From the NCBI GenBank assembly GCA_947492575.1, contig CANLNK010000001.1, forward strand, positions 620,001-684,000: a stretch of DNA of 64,000 nt, read 5' to 3'. Of the stretch, positions 1-9,298 are shown one piece after another. Within the stretch, counting starts at the first letter, position 1. Each line of letters begins with the position of its first letter. The notes beneath the pieces are model-generated. The model was not told where the DNA came from and searched no databases. It saw nothing but the letters and a program-made list of their open reading frames with translations. The stretch is from an uncultured Thalassotalea sp. Its GTDB lineage: Bacteria > Pseudomonadota > Gammaproteobacteria > Enterobacterales > Alteromonadaceae. The position numbers and the translations under genes were made by a program.

Positions 1-1839
1 CATTGTTTCATTTGGGTATAGGGCGAGCTGCCTTTTTAATGTTAAATCTTCACCTTGCCACCAGCCGCAAAGTGTCGGTAAGTCATGAGTGGAAACGGTA
101 ACCATCGACATTTCGGGGTAAGTATCGGGTCGTTTAAACAAACCCGATGACCACTTTTCAAAATATAAGACTTTGTAGCTTAGCAACCCCCGATTTTGGA
201 TTTGTTCACTAAATCCTTCCGGCACTGTGCCTAGATCTTCGCCTATGACTAAACATTTATTCCGCTGCGACTCCAAGGCAATGATACTGAGGAGTTCTTC
301 AAACGGAAAGCTAATGTAAATCCCCTGATGTGCAGCAAACCCGGGCGCTACCCAATACTGTCTGAGCAGCCCAAGAATATGGTCTATGCGAATGGCACCC
401 GCGTATTGCATAGCGCTCCTAAGTGCTTGAATAAAGGGTTGGTAAGCCTGCTGTCTTAACACTGAGGGATTCATTGGAGTGAGTCCCCAATTTTGTCCGA
501 GTGTATTCATGGCATCGGGCGGGGCGCCGATGCTTGCGCCAGAAACATAAAGTGCCTGATTAGCCCAAACTTCAACACCAGAACCATCGCAGCCAACGGC
601 AAGATCAAGGTACAAGCCAATAGGCATGTTATGTTGTTGACAGAGGACTTGTGCGCTCGACAATTGAAGATGTGCTAACCACTGTAAATAGCAGAAATAG
701 TCAATGCGTTTGCTGTGTTCCTCTTGAAATGCTCTAACCGCTTCGCCTTCAAGTTTTTGATACGCTTCTGGCCAAGTTTGCCAGCCATAATTGTCTTCGT
801 TCTGCTCGCGGAAGAACTCATACAGGGCTTCATAAGTAGCATGGCTAATTAGTGCTTTGCCTTGTGCTTGCTTAAATTGCTCAAACTCTGCTGATGCTTC
901 ATCACTCGTTTGGCAAAATTGTTCATAAAGTAACTCTAGTACTGGATACTTCAACGCTGCAACGGCGGGGTAATCGATTAACTCGCTATTTTGAGCATGA
1001 AGTTTGGTTGTCTTAAATTGCTCATTTGCCAATAGTTGTTGGGCAGCTTGGCAATGCTCAAAGCCATCTACAGATTCGACATCAATGTAAAGCGGATTGA
1101 GTAGACAACGACTCGAGGGTGAATATGGACTAAAGTGATAAGGGTTGTGCTGAAACAAAGGGTGGAGTGGGTTCAGACCAATAGCACTAGCGCCTTGAGC
1201 AGCGCTATCGGTAATGAGTGTATTTAAATCAGAAAAGTCACCCATTCCCCAGTTTCGTTCGCTCTTTAATGAATATAATTGAGCCGCAAAGCCCCATAAC
1301 TTATCGCTAGATACTTGGTGGGGGGCATAACAGGTTTTAGGGGCTACGATTAATTGGCAATTGTCGGACTGAACACCGTGTTCAATAGTGATGTTATGGT
1401 AACCTGCTTTGAGCGTTGGTAGCGGCAAAGAAAATTTATTAAATTGTTCCTCACTAAACCTAGCATATTCAATATGGGCTAAGTCCGACACCCAGCATTC
1501 ATCACTCAATTCCTTGTTATCTTCCGTACCTTCAATATTGATACGCCAAGTAAAATTATCTGCGACATCGGAAGGAATGCTCACAACGATTGTAGGGTAA
1601 TCGTCTTCCTCGCTAACAATATGGACATCTGGTAATAACTTTCTGAAACTTGCTTGCTTGACGTCACGGATATGACTCGCAAGAGCTTGCTCGCTATTGG
1701 CTTGGTAACCCATGGCATTTAGCAGCGCCGCCAGAGCATTGACATCGGCTTCAACAAAATCACCAAACGCGTTGGTATAGTTGGCGTGAAAACCAAGCAT
1801 TGAAGAGAGTTCTTTAATCCTTAACGTCAATTCTGACAT
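1..1839 (-). CDS. malQ: 4-alpha-glucanotransferase (amylomaltase), 3' end cut by window edge
   Basis: Cytoplasmic GH77 enzyme that transfers maltodextrin segments between glucans. The frame is open from an ATG at 1839 to base 1, giving 613 residues; E. coli MalQ has about 694, so the C-terminal end lies outside the window. Visible GH77 signatures are the nucleophile region RIDHILGLLR, the acid/base region VIGEDLGTVPEGF and the THDLPT motif. An AAGGAA Shine-Dalgarno lies just upstream of the ATG. It is the last visible gene of the minus-strand glgP-glgB-glgX-malQ series, about 130 nt after glgX, so it probably recycles oligosaccharides released by debranching. Identity is secure; the C-terminus is unseen. 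Confidence 0.93.
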   Translation of the reverse strand, partial: MSELTLRIKELSSMLGFHANYTNAFGDFVEADVNALAALLNAMGYQANSEQALASHIRDVKQASFRKLLPDVHIVSEEDDYPTIVVSIPSDVADNFTWRINIEGTEDNKELSDECWVSDLAHIEYARFSEEQFNKFSLPLPTLKAGYHNITIEHGVQSDNCQLIVAPKTCYAPHQVSSDKLWGFAAQLYSLKSERNWGMGDFSDLNTLITDSAAQGASAIGLNPLHPLFQHNPYHFSPYSPSSRCLLNPLYIDVESVDGFEHCQAAQQLLANEQFKTTKLHAQNSELIDYPAVAALKYPVLELLYEQFCQTSDEASAEFEQFKQAQGKALISHATYEALYEFFREQNEDNYGWQTWPEAYQKLEGEAVRAFQEEHSKRIDYFCYLQWLAHLQLSSAQVLCQQHNMPIGLYLDLAVGCDGSGVEVWANQALYVSGASIGAPPDAMNTLGQNWGLTPMNPSVLRQQAYQPFIQALRSAMQYAGAIRIDHILGLLRQYWVAPGFAAHQGIYISFPFEELLSIIALESQRNKCLVIGEDLGTVPEGFSEQIQNRGLLSYKVLYFEKWSSGLFKRPDTYPEMSMVTVSTHDLPTLCGWWQGEDLTLKRQLALYPNETM

Positions 1840-1970
1840 CTGTCATTCCTTGTATTACTTTACATACAGTTGAAAGGGAAATAGCTGCTCACTATGTTTT
1901 GTACTTTTGCTTTTCGTTATTAAATGCAGTGTAACGATGTCCTACTTATCTCACTCTTAATTCCTCTTAG

Positions 1971-4136
1971 CTATTCATCGGTGAATTTGGTACCGTTCAT
2001 GCCATGGTTTAAGGTATAACTAAAGCTCAGTACCATTAAGCTATGCGCCGATAAGGCAACGGAAAGAGCATCGATATTAATGGCTTTACTGAGCAGTTTA
2101 TCTGCAGTATTTACTAAAATTTGCCACTGGCCACTGAGCGCAGGCAGTTGGTAATCAATGGCTCGGCTATGCGCATTAAAAATGACTAACATCGCATCGT
2201 CATCATGTTCATTTTCCCAATCGCTCTCACCCTCATGATCAGTATCTGCTAACAACATGGCAAAACACTTGATGTCGTTATCGTGCCAATCGCTCTCTTG
2301 CATCGTGTTGCCGTGGCAATTCAACCAACTGATATCAGCCAGTTCTGTTTTGTCTGAAAAGGTCATGCCGTGCTGGTAGTGGCTTCGGTTGAGCAGTGGA
2401 TGGTCTTTACGCAACTGAATAAGGTGTCTGACAAATGCCAGCAATTCTTGATCTGCATTTTGCCAGTCTAGCCAAGTCAGCTCATTATCTTGGCAATAGG
2501 CGTTATTGTTACCTTTCTGGCTGTTTCCTAGTTCATCACCTGCCAGCAGCATAGGGGTACCTTGTGCTATAAAAAGCGTCGATAGCAGATTGCGCTTTTG
2601 TTGGTAGCGCTTTTGATTAACGCTTAAGTTATCCGTTTCTCCTTCGACACCGAAGTTGCAGCTGTAGTTTGCGCCATGGCCATCACGATTATCTTCACAG
2701 TTGGCGTAGTTGTGGCGCTCTTCAAATGTGACTAAATCATGCAAGGTAAAGCCGTCATGAGAGGTAATAAAATTAACACTAGAGCTTGGGCGTCTGCTTG
2801 GCTGTTCAAATAAGTCTGCAGATCCGTGAAGTCTGCGGGCAAACTCAGGTGACATACCTTTATCACCGCGCCAGAATCTTCGACAGGTATCGCGGAATCT
2901 ATCATTCCACTCTAACCACGCTTTTGGAAAACGACCGAGTTGGTAGCCTCCCATACCGATGTCCCAAGGCTCAGCGATAAGTTTTATTTTCGATAATACT
3001 GGGTCTTGGCGCAGCACACTGAAAAAATGGTTAGCACTGGTAAAATAATCAGCGGTGCGGCCGAGTATTGGCGCTAAATCAAAACGGAAGCCGTCAACGC
3101 CATAGTGCTCTACCCAATATCGCAGGCTATCTGCAACGAGTTGAAGTACGCGTGGGTGGTCTATATTCAAGGTGTTTCCACAACCAGAATGGTTATGATA
3201 AAACCGTCTATCTTCATCGAGAAGGCGGTAGTAGCTGGCATTATCTATACCGCGATAACAGAACGTTGGCCCCAATTCACTGCCTTCAGCGGTATGGTTG
3301 TAGACCACGTCGAGAATAACTTCGATGCCAGCGTCGTGAAAACACTCCACCATATCGCGAAACTCTTGTTCGTCTTCGCCATATAAATATCGCTGTTGAG
3401 GTACAAAGAAGTTAAATGAATTGTAGCCCCAATAGTTGCTCAATCCCTTTTCTTGCACGAATGGTTCGTCTAAAAAACTATGCACAGGTAACAATTCTAC
3501 CGAGGTGACTCCGAGTTTAACGAGGTACTCAATAACTGCATCATCAGAAAGACCTTTGTACGTACCGCGCATGGATTTCTTCACCGCTTTATTTAGCTGC
3601 GTAAACCCTTTTACGTGGAGTTCGTAAACAATGGTATTGCGACGTCTCACTTGAGGATGGCTAACACACTTCTCTACCGTATCTGCAACCACCACACATT
3701 TGGGGAGGTAGGCGGCGTTGTCAGTAATATCAAAGGTTAAATCTTGTTGAATGGCTTCACGATCAAAGCCGTAATGACTGTCGTGGTGAGTGAAATTACC
3801 TGACAATTTTTTTGCGTAAGGGTCGATAAGGAGCTTGTGACGATTAAACCTATGTCCATTGTGGGGCTCAAAAGGGCCGTGAATACGGTAACCATAGAGA
3901 GTGCCTGCGGGTAGGTTGGGGATAAAACCATGCCATACGTCATCGGTAAATTCTGGTAATACGATACGCTGAATTTCGTGCTGTCCTTTTGCATCGAAAA
4001 GGCACAGCTCAACTTGCTCGGCATTGGCTGAGAAAATGGCAAAATTAACGCCGGTTTCTTTTACCGTGGCGCCAAGCGGATAAGAGCGACCAGAGGTAAC
4101 TTTGTAATTGGTTTGCATGTCTCTTTTGATAATCAT
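1971..4136 (-). CDS. glgX: Glycogen debranching enzyme GlgX
   Basis: GH13 isoamylase-type enzyme that hydrolyses alpha-1,6 branches of phosphorylase-limited glycogen. The 721-residue protein has an N-terminal CBM48-like domain (about residues 15-110) and a catalytic barrel. Catalytic residues are visible: D353 in GFRFDLAP, E389 in LIAEPWD and D461 in TSHDGF, plus DVVYNHT. It is longer than E. coli GlgX (657), with acidic inserts near residues 640-665. The start is uncertain: ATG 4136 lies inside a 15-nt tandem repeat, and the second ATG at 4118 gives an N-terminus closer to the family. It follows glgB by 11 nt, so it is almost certainly co-transcribed. Confidence 0.95.
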   Translation of the reverse strand: MIIKRDMQTNYKVTSGRSYPLGATVKETGVNFAIFSANAEQVELCLFDAKGQHEIQRIVLPEFTDDVWHGFIPNLPAGTLYGYRIHGPFEPHNGHRFNRHKLLIDPYAKKLSGNFTHHDSHYGFDREAIQQDLTFDITDNAAYLPKCVVVADTVEKCVSHPQVRRRNTIVYELHVKGFTQLNKAVKKSMRGTYKGLSDDAVIEYLVKLGVTSVELLPVHSFLDEPFVQEKGLSNYWGYNSFNFFVPQQRYLYGEDEQEFRDMVECFHDAGIEVILDVVYNHTAEGSELGPTFCYRGIDNASYYRLLDEDRRFYHNHSGCGNTLNIDHPRVLQLVADSLRYWVEHYGVDGFRFDLAPILGRTADYFTSANHFFSVLRQDPVLSKIKLIAEPWDIGMGGYQLGRFPKAWLEWNDRFRDTCRRFWRGDKGMSPEFARRLHGSADLFEQPSRRPSSSVNFITSHDGFTLHDLVTFEERHNYANCEDNRDGHGANYSCNFGVEGETDNLSVNQKRYQQKRNLLSTLFIAQGTPMLLAGDELGNSQKGNNNAYCQDNELTWLDWQNADQELLAFVRHLIQLRKDHPLLNRSHYQHGMTFSDKTELADISWLNCHGNTMQESDWHDNDIKCFAMLLADTDHEGESDWENEHDDDAMLVIFNAHSRAIDYQLPALSGQWQILVNTADKLLSKAINIDALSVALSAHSLMVLSFSYTLNHGMNGTKFTDE

Positions 4137-4162
4137 TCTTTTGATGACTATTCTTTTGATGA
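4118..4162 (-). repeat. Three tandem 15-nt units at the glgB-glgX junction
   Basis: Read on the minus strand, three consecutive 15-nt units share the core TCAAAAGA. The first carries the glgB stop codon, the second the upstream glgX ATG, and the third runs into the second candidate ATG. Units one and two match at 13 of 15 positions; the third is more diverged. The array therefore sets both the C-terminus of GlgB (SSKE) and the translation start of GlgX. Confidence 0.8.
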
Positions 4163-6361
4163 AAACGGTGCTAACACAAAGACTATAGTACTTAACGGCG
4201 GTACTGTGATGGTTAAGCTATGTGATTGCCCTTGTGCAGGCTTATCGCTGGTAACGACGCAGCCTTGGTTACCTTGATTTGAGCCACCATAAATGTCAGC
4301 GTCAGTATTGATCACTTCTAAAAATGTACCTTCACAAGGTGCGCCAATCACAAATTCTTCATGGACTTTCGGCGTAAAGTTACAGACAACAATTACTGGC
4401 GGTGCATCATCGTTGCCATAACGGATATAGCTATAGATGGATTGCTCAGCATTGCTATGGTCCAGCCAATAAAAACCGCTGGGCTCACAATCCCGTTGGT
4501 GGAGGGCTGGAGTCGTACGGTAGACCTTATTTAAGTCGGCCACCAGTTGTTGAACCCCTTTATGCCAGCCTATATCGAGCTGGTGCCAGTCCAGTTCACT
4601 GTCATGATCCCACTCTTTGCCTTGACCAAATTCGCTGCCCATAAATAGAAGTTTTTTACCTGGATGTGTCCACATAAATCCGTAATAAGCGCGAAGGTTG
4701 GCAAACTGCTGCCAAGTATCGCCCGGCATACGACCTAAAATTGAACGTTTGCCATGAACGACTTCATCATGGCTAAGTGGCAAAATAAAGTTTTCGTCAA
4801 AGGCATAAACGAGGCTAAAGCTAAGTTCGTTGTGATGAAATTTTCGGTGAACAGGATCTTTCGCCATGTACTCAAGTGAGTCGTTCATCCAACCCATATT
4901 CCACTTGTAGCCAAAGCCTAAGCCACCCATATCGGTAGGTTTTGAAACACCTGGCCAAGATGTAGACTCTTCTGCAACCGAGAAACAACCCGGATATTCG
5001 CGATATAACTCTTCATTAAAGCGCTTGATAAAAGCCACGGCTTCAAGGTTTTCACGACCGCCGTCTTTATTTGGCAGCCATTCGCCTTCTTCTCGACTGT
5101 AATCGAGGTAAAGCATTGAGGCGACAGCATCCACGCGAATGCCATCAACATGAAATTGTTCCAACCAGTGCAGGGCACTTGCGCGAAGAAAATTGGCAAC
5201 TTCTGTTCTACCGTAGTTGTAAATTAAGGTGTTCCAATCGGGGTGAAACCCTTGGCGAGGGTCAGCATGTTCGTACAAATGTGTTCCGTCAAATTGGCTC
5301 AAACCGTGTTCATCAGAGGGGAAGTGTCCCGGCACCCAGTCGACTAACACACCAAGGTCGTGTTGGTGACATTGATCAATGAAATATCTGAAGTCGTCGG
5401 CAGAGCCGAAGCGTGAAGTCGCAGCGAATAAACCAATGGGTTGATAGCCCCAAGAGCCATCAAATGGGAATTCACTGACAGGCATTAGCTGTAGATGTGT
5501 AAAACCAAGTGAAAGAGCATAAGAAATAAGTTCATCAGCAATGGTGCGATAATTTAGAAACTCGCCGTCTTTGTCTCGCTTCCATGAACCTAAATGCACT
5601 TCGTAAATACTGATTGGCGCACTGCGGTCGTTGCGTGCTTGGCGTTTGGCTAACCACGCTTCGTCATGCCAGCAGTAAGGCTTGTTGTCGGCTACCACTG
5701 ACGCCGTCTCTGGCCGTAACTGCGCTTGTGCAGCAAAAGGGTCGGCCTTAAGTGGCAGCCTTTCGCCACTTTGGTTTTTTAGTTCAAATTTATAGAGCGT
5801 ACCAGCACCAAGGTGAGGGATGAATAGGCTCCAGTACCCACTGTTATTGACATTTTCCATTGGATGACAACGACCATCCCAATCATTAAAGTCACCAATA
5901 ACTGCGACAGCACTTGCGTTAGGTGCCCAAACTGCGAAGCTAACGCCGCGGAAACCGTGATGCTCAATTTGGTGCGCGCCCAATACTTTGTAGGGGTAGA
6001 GGTGACACCCTTGGTTGAGTAGGTGAATATCAAAATCTGTTAAGGGTGGGCTCAGTTGGTAAGGGTTATCGATAATTCGAGTTTGTTCGTTGTCCGTCAC
6101 TTTCAGTTGATAGTCAAACGGTGTTTTTCGACGAATTTTCTTATGGTAAACACCTGCTTTGTTTTTCCGAGGAAGTTGGCAAATTAACTTGCCTGTACCG
6201 CGCTCTATCACTTCTACTTGTTCAGCATTAGGCATAAATGTGGTCAAGCTAAAATAGCCTGTGTCTTCACAGTGATTGAGACCAAAAGTGTCGTAAGGGT
6301 GGTTTACTTGTGCGGATACAATTTGATTAATAACTGGCTTAATCGATACTGCTGAACTCAT
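4148..6361 (-). CDS. glgB: 1,4-alpha-glucan branching enzyme GlgB
   Basis: Makes alpha-1,6 branches in glycogen by cutting and transferring alpha-1,4 chains. The 737-residue protein matches E. coli GlgB (728) in length and layout: an N-terminal extension, a CBM48 domain around residues 125-225, then the GH13 barrel. Catalytic residues are visible: D411 in GIRVDAVASM, E464 in SVAEESTSWPGV and D532 in LSHDEVVHGKRS. It sits between glgP (133 nt upstream) and glgX (11 nt downstream) on the same strand. Its stop codon falls in a 15-nt tandem repeat, so the last residues may be a recent addition. Confidence 0.97.
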   Translation of the reverse strand: MSSAVSIKPVINQIVSAQVNHPYDTFGLNHCEDTGYFSLTTFMPNAEQVEVIERGTGKLICQLPRKNKAGVYHKKIRRKTPFDYQLKVTDNEQTRIIDNPYQLSPPLTDFDIHLLNQGCHLYPYKVLGAHQIEHHGFRGVSFAVWAPNASAVAVIGDFNDWDGRCHPMENVNNSGYWSLFIPHLGAGTLYKFELKNQSGERLPLKADPFAAQAQLRPETASVVADNKPYCWHDEAWLAKRQARNDRSAPISIYEVHLGSWKRDKDGEFLNYRTIADELISYALSLGFTHLQLMPVSEFPFDGSWGYQPIGLFAATSRFGSADDFRYFIDQCHQHDLGVLVDWVPGHFPSDEHGLSQFDGTHLYEHADPRQGFHPDWNTLIYNYGRTEVANFLRASALHWLEQFHVDGIRVDAVASMLYLDYSREEGEWLPNKDGGRENLEAVAFIKRFNEELYREYPGCFSVAEESTSWPGVSKPTDMGGLGFGYKWNMGWMNDSLEYMAKDPVHRKFHHNELSFSLVYAFDENFILPLSHDEVVHGKRSILGRMPGDTWQQFANLRAYYGFMWTHPGKKLLFMGSEFGQGKEWDHDSELDWHQLDIGWHKGVQQLVADLNKVYRTTPALHQRDCEPSGFYWLDHSNAEQSIYSYIRYGNDDAPPVIVVCNFTPKVHEEFVIGAPCEGTFLEVINTDADIYGGSNQGNQGCVVTSDKPAQGQSHSLTITVPPLSTIVFVLAPFSSKE

Positions 6362-6494
6362 TTAACTTCCTCTTTTATGTCTTCCCTGGCTATAGAATTT
6401 TTACGTACATAGCGCTTGTTGTACCCAACTTAGCTGCCTTTTAATTTTCCAAAAGAAAGCTAAGTTTGGGATTCATATTCGTTGTGGTTGAGCC

Positions 6495-8969
6495 TTAATC
6501 ACAAGGTTTTAGGTGCCAAATGTTCTCTACATAATCACGAATCGAGCGATCAGAATTAAACTTACCCATTAGCGCGGTGTTGAGAATTGCCATTTTTGCC
6601 CAACGTGCCTTGTCTTTGTACGCTAGGTCTAACGCCTGCTGGCTCTCAACATATGACTCAAAGTCTGCAAGCACTAAATAAGGGTCGCCTCCGTCAAGCA
6701 CACTGTGCTTAACTGCGGATAGTTCATGAGGGTGTCCCGGTGTGAAAAAGTCAGAATCAAGCCAATCCAAAATTTTACGAAGCTCTTCATTCTTCTCGTA
6801 AAATTCAAACGGGTTGTAGCCGTTAGCGCGGATTGTCTTAACCTCTTCTACGGTGTTGCCGAAGATGAAAATATTGTCGTTACCCACTTCTTCGGCGATC
6901 TCAATATTAGCGCCGTCGAGGGTGCCAATTGTTACCGCACCATTGAGAGCGAGCTTCATATTGCCAGTGCCAGAGGCTTCTTTACCGGCAGTAGATATTT
7001 GCTCAGAAACATCGGCAGCAGGAATTATTTTTTCTGCAAGCGTAACGCGGTAATTCGGTAAAAAGACGACCTTCAATTTATCTTGAATGGTGGCGTCATT
7101 ATTAATTTTTTCCGCTACTTTGTTGATGGCGTAAATGATTTCTTTAGCGAGGTAGTACCCCGGTGCTGCCTTGGCACCGAAAATAAATACGCGAGGATGG
7201 ATCGGTAAATCTGGATTCTCCAACAAACGATTATAAAGTGCGAGAATATGCAAAAAATTGAGGTGCTGACGCTTATATTCGTGCAGGCGCTTTATTTGCA
7301 CATCAAAAATGGCATCGGGGCTGACGGTAACACCTGTTAGCTCGAGAATGTCTTTAGCTAGTGCCTCTTTGTTCTCACGCTTAATTGCCATAAATGCTTG
7401 TTGGAAACCAGTGTCATTGGCCAAATCACTTAATTGACTTAGGCTTGCCAAATCCTTCGGCCAATCTTGCGAAATGTGTTGAGAAATCAAGGCTGACAGT
7501 TTTGGATTACACGCTTTTAACCAACGGCGTGGAGTAATACCATTGGTGACATTGGTGAGTTTATCAGGCCACAACGCATGAAATTCTGGGAACAGATCTG
7601 ATTTGACCAGCTTTGAATGAATCTCAGCTACGCCATTGACCTTATGGGCAGTGACGACACATAAATGTGCCATGCGCACCATGCGCTCTGCACCTTCCTC
7701 TATGATGGAAAGTTTGGCGCGCATTTGAAAGTCATGTGGCCATTTTACGTTAACTTGCTTATTCAAAAAGTCTTCGTTGATGTGATAAAGAATTTCTAAA
7801 TGACGAGGTAATACTCGCTCAAACAGTTTAGTTGACCATTTCTCTAATGCTTCTGGCAGCAAGGTATGATTTGTGTAGGCGAATACTGACTTACAAAGTG
7901 CCCAAGCGCCATCCCATGGCATCTGATAATCATCAAGCAAAATACGTTGCAGCTCAAGGATGGCGATAGTTGGATGCGTATCGTTAAGTTGTATGACGGT
8001 ATCTTTTGCGAACGCTTGCCAATCGACCCCGTGTGTTGCTTGATGACGAGCAATGATGTCTTGTATTGAACATGCACAGAAAAAATACTGCTGAATAAAT
8101 CTCAGTTCTTTACCTGCGTCATGTTCATCGTTCGGGTAGAGTACTTTCGACACAGATTCAGCGTATACGTTGTTGTGATGTGCACTTAAATAATCACCGC
8201 GATTAAACAAATCCCAATCGAAAGGTTTCAGTGCTTTTCCTTCCCATAATCTCAGTACATTGACGGTATTGGAATTGTAGCCAACAATCGCGATATCCCA
8301 AGGGATGCCTTTAAAGGTCACTCCGGGGTGCCAAAGTGATTTTACCGTGCCATCTTCTTCAGTTTGATGCTCGACATGGCCATACAGTGGTACGAGCTTA
8401 GCCGATTCCGGGCGACAAATTTCCCAAGGACTGCCAAATTCTCGCCATAAATCTGGCTTTTCAATTTGTCGACAGTTTTTGAAGCTTTGCTTGAATAAGC
8501 CGTGCTGGTAATGAATGCCATAGCCTGTTGCAGGGTAATCTAAGGTTGCAAGTGAATCCAAAAAGCATGCAGCAAGGCGACCCAAACCGCCGTTACCCAA
8601 TGCGAGATCAGCCCCTTGTTCACACAAATCGGCCAACTCGACGCCAAATGGCTGAAGCGCTTTTTCAACGTCATCATATAAATCTAAGTTGTGCAGGTTG
8701 TTCGATAGCATGCGCCCCATTAAATATTCGAGTGATAGGTAGTTAACACTTCGAACACCTGATTGCAGCTGGCGGGCACGTGTTGTTTGTAATTTACTGA
8801 TGATAACGTCGTTTATGGCTAAGCTAGTGGCTTGCCAGTAGGCGTTGTGGTCGCTTTCAAATACGCTGTTTGCGTCGGTACGAGCTGCAACAGTATCACC
8901 TTGGAGGAATTGCAGGTGATAAGAAATGCGCTGTGTTAACTCGTTAACTGAGATATTGGAATTAGCCAT
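6495..8969 (-). CDS. glgP: Glycogen/maltodextrin phosphorylase
   Basis: GT35 enzyme releasing glucose-1-phosphate from alpha-1,4-glucan ends with pyridoxal phosphate as cofactor. The 824-residue length is typical. The PLP-binding motif EASGTGNMKLALNG is present, with the Schiff-base lysine at K672, and the phosphate-site sequence GNGGLGRLAAC lies near residue 125. As the first gene of the minus-strand cluster it probably defines the operon promoter. The upstream 329-nt region carries two LacI-type palindromes shared with the divergent alpha-glucosidase gene. The sequence alone does not separate a glycogen (GlgP) from a maltodextrin (MalP) preference; GlgB and GlgX next door favour glycogen. 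Confidence 0.95.
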   Translation of the reverse strand: MANSNISVNELTQRISYHLQFLQGDTVAARTDANSVFESDHNAYWQATSLAINDVIISKLQTTRARQLQSGVRSVNYLSLEYLMGRMLSNNLHNLDLYDDVEKALQPFGVELADLCEQGADLALGNGGLGRLAACFLDSLATLDYPATGYGIHYQHGLFKQSFKNCRQIEKPDLWREFGSPWEICRPESAKLVPLYGHVEHQTEEDGTVKSLWHPGVTFKGIPWDIAIVGYNSNTVNVLRLWEGKALKPFDWDLFNRGDYLSAHHNNVYAESVSKVLYPNDEHDAGKELRFIQQYFFCACSIQDIIARHQATHGVDWQAFAKDTVIQLNDTHPTIAILELQRILLDDYQMPWDGAWALCKSVFAYTNHTLLPEALEKWSTKLFERVLPRHLEILYHINEDFLNKQVNVKWPHDFQMRAKLSIIEEGAERMVRMAHLCVVTAHKVNGVAEIHSKLVKSDLFPEFHALWPDKLTNVTNGITPRRWLKACNPKLSALISQHISQDWPKDLASLSQLSDLANDTGFQQAFMAIKRENKEALAKDILELTGVTVSPDAIFDVQIKRLHEYKRQHLNFLHILALYNRLLENPDLPIHPRVFIFGAKAAPGYYLAKEIIYAINKVAEKINNDATIQDKLKVVFLPNYRVTLAEKIIPAADVSEQISTAGKEASGTGNMKLALNGAVTIGTLDGANIEIAEEVGNDNIFIFGNTVEEVKTIRANGYNPFEFYEKNEELRKILDWLDSDFFTPGHPHELSAVKHSVLDGGDPYLVLADFESYVESQQALDLAYKDKARWAKMAILNTALMGKFNSDRSIRDYVENIWHLKPCD

Positions 8970-9113
8970 AATAGGTTCTTCATTAAGATTACCGATTAAT
9001 CGTCCGTAACTGCTAATTCAACTGCTTTTATGAATAAAAGGACGTTCTTGCATTTATTCTACAATCATTAGTATTACAGAATTATGCCTTCCGGTAATTA
9101 TGCAACAAATAAT

Positions 9114-9127
9114 TGCATACGTATGTA
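9114..9127. promoter_or_regulatory. LacI-family-like operator, copy 1
   Basis: TGCATACGTATGTA, a palindrome with one mismatch at its outer part. It shares the TGCATACGTATG core with copy 2. Its position between two glucan-utilisation genes suggests a MalR-type LacI-family repressor site; that assignment is inference. Confidence 0.55.
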
Positions 9128-9153
9128 CGCTTTAATTTATTTCATCTATTTCA

Positions 9154-9167
9154 TGCATACGTATGCA
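9154..9167. promoter_or_regulatory. LacI-family-like operator, copy 2 (perfect palindrome)
   Basis: TGCATACGTATGCA is a perfect 14-bp palindrome with a central CG step, as in many LacI-family operators. It lies 40 bp from copy 1, so the two could be bound by one tetramer or by two dimers on the same DNA face. No regulator gene is present in the window. Confidence 0.6.
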
Positions 9168-9298
9168 GGTATGTTGCACATTCAGACCTCGACTTTTATG
9201 CTGACGCTAACCTATGACACAATTAGATTGTTGCATCTTTAACCAAGCATTCGGGGGAGAAAGTTTGGCATAAAAGCGAGCAACAACACGGGATATTC

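Larger units (their letters stand above)
8970..9298. promoter_or_regulatory. Divergent promoter region between glgP and the alpha-glucosidase gene
   Basis: This 329-nt region has no open frame and separates two divergent carbohydrate genes. It holds two near-identical palindromes 40 bp apart (reported separately) and a purine-rich stretch, GGGGGAGAAAG, about 45 nt before the plus-strand start. I could not place reliable -35/-10 boxes. Confidence 0.6.
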
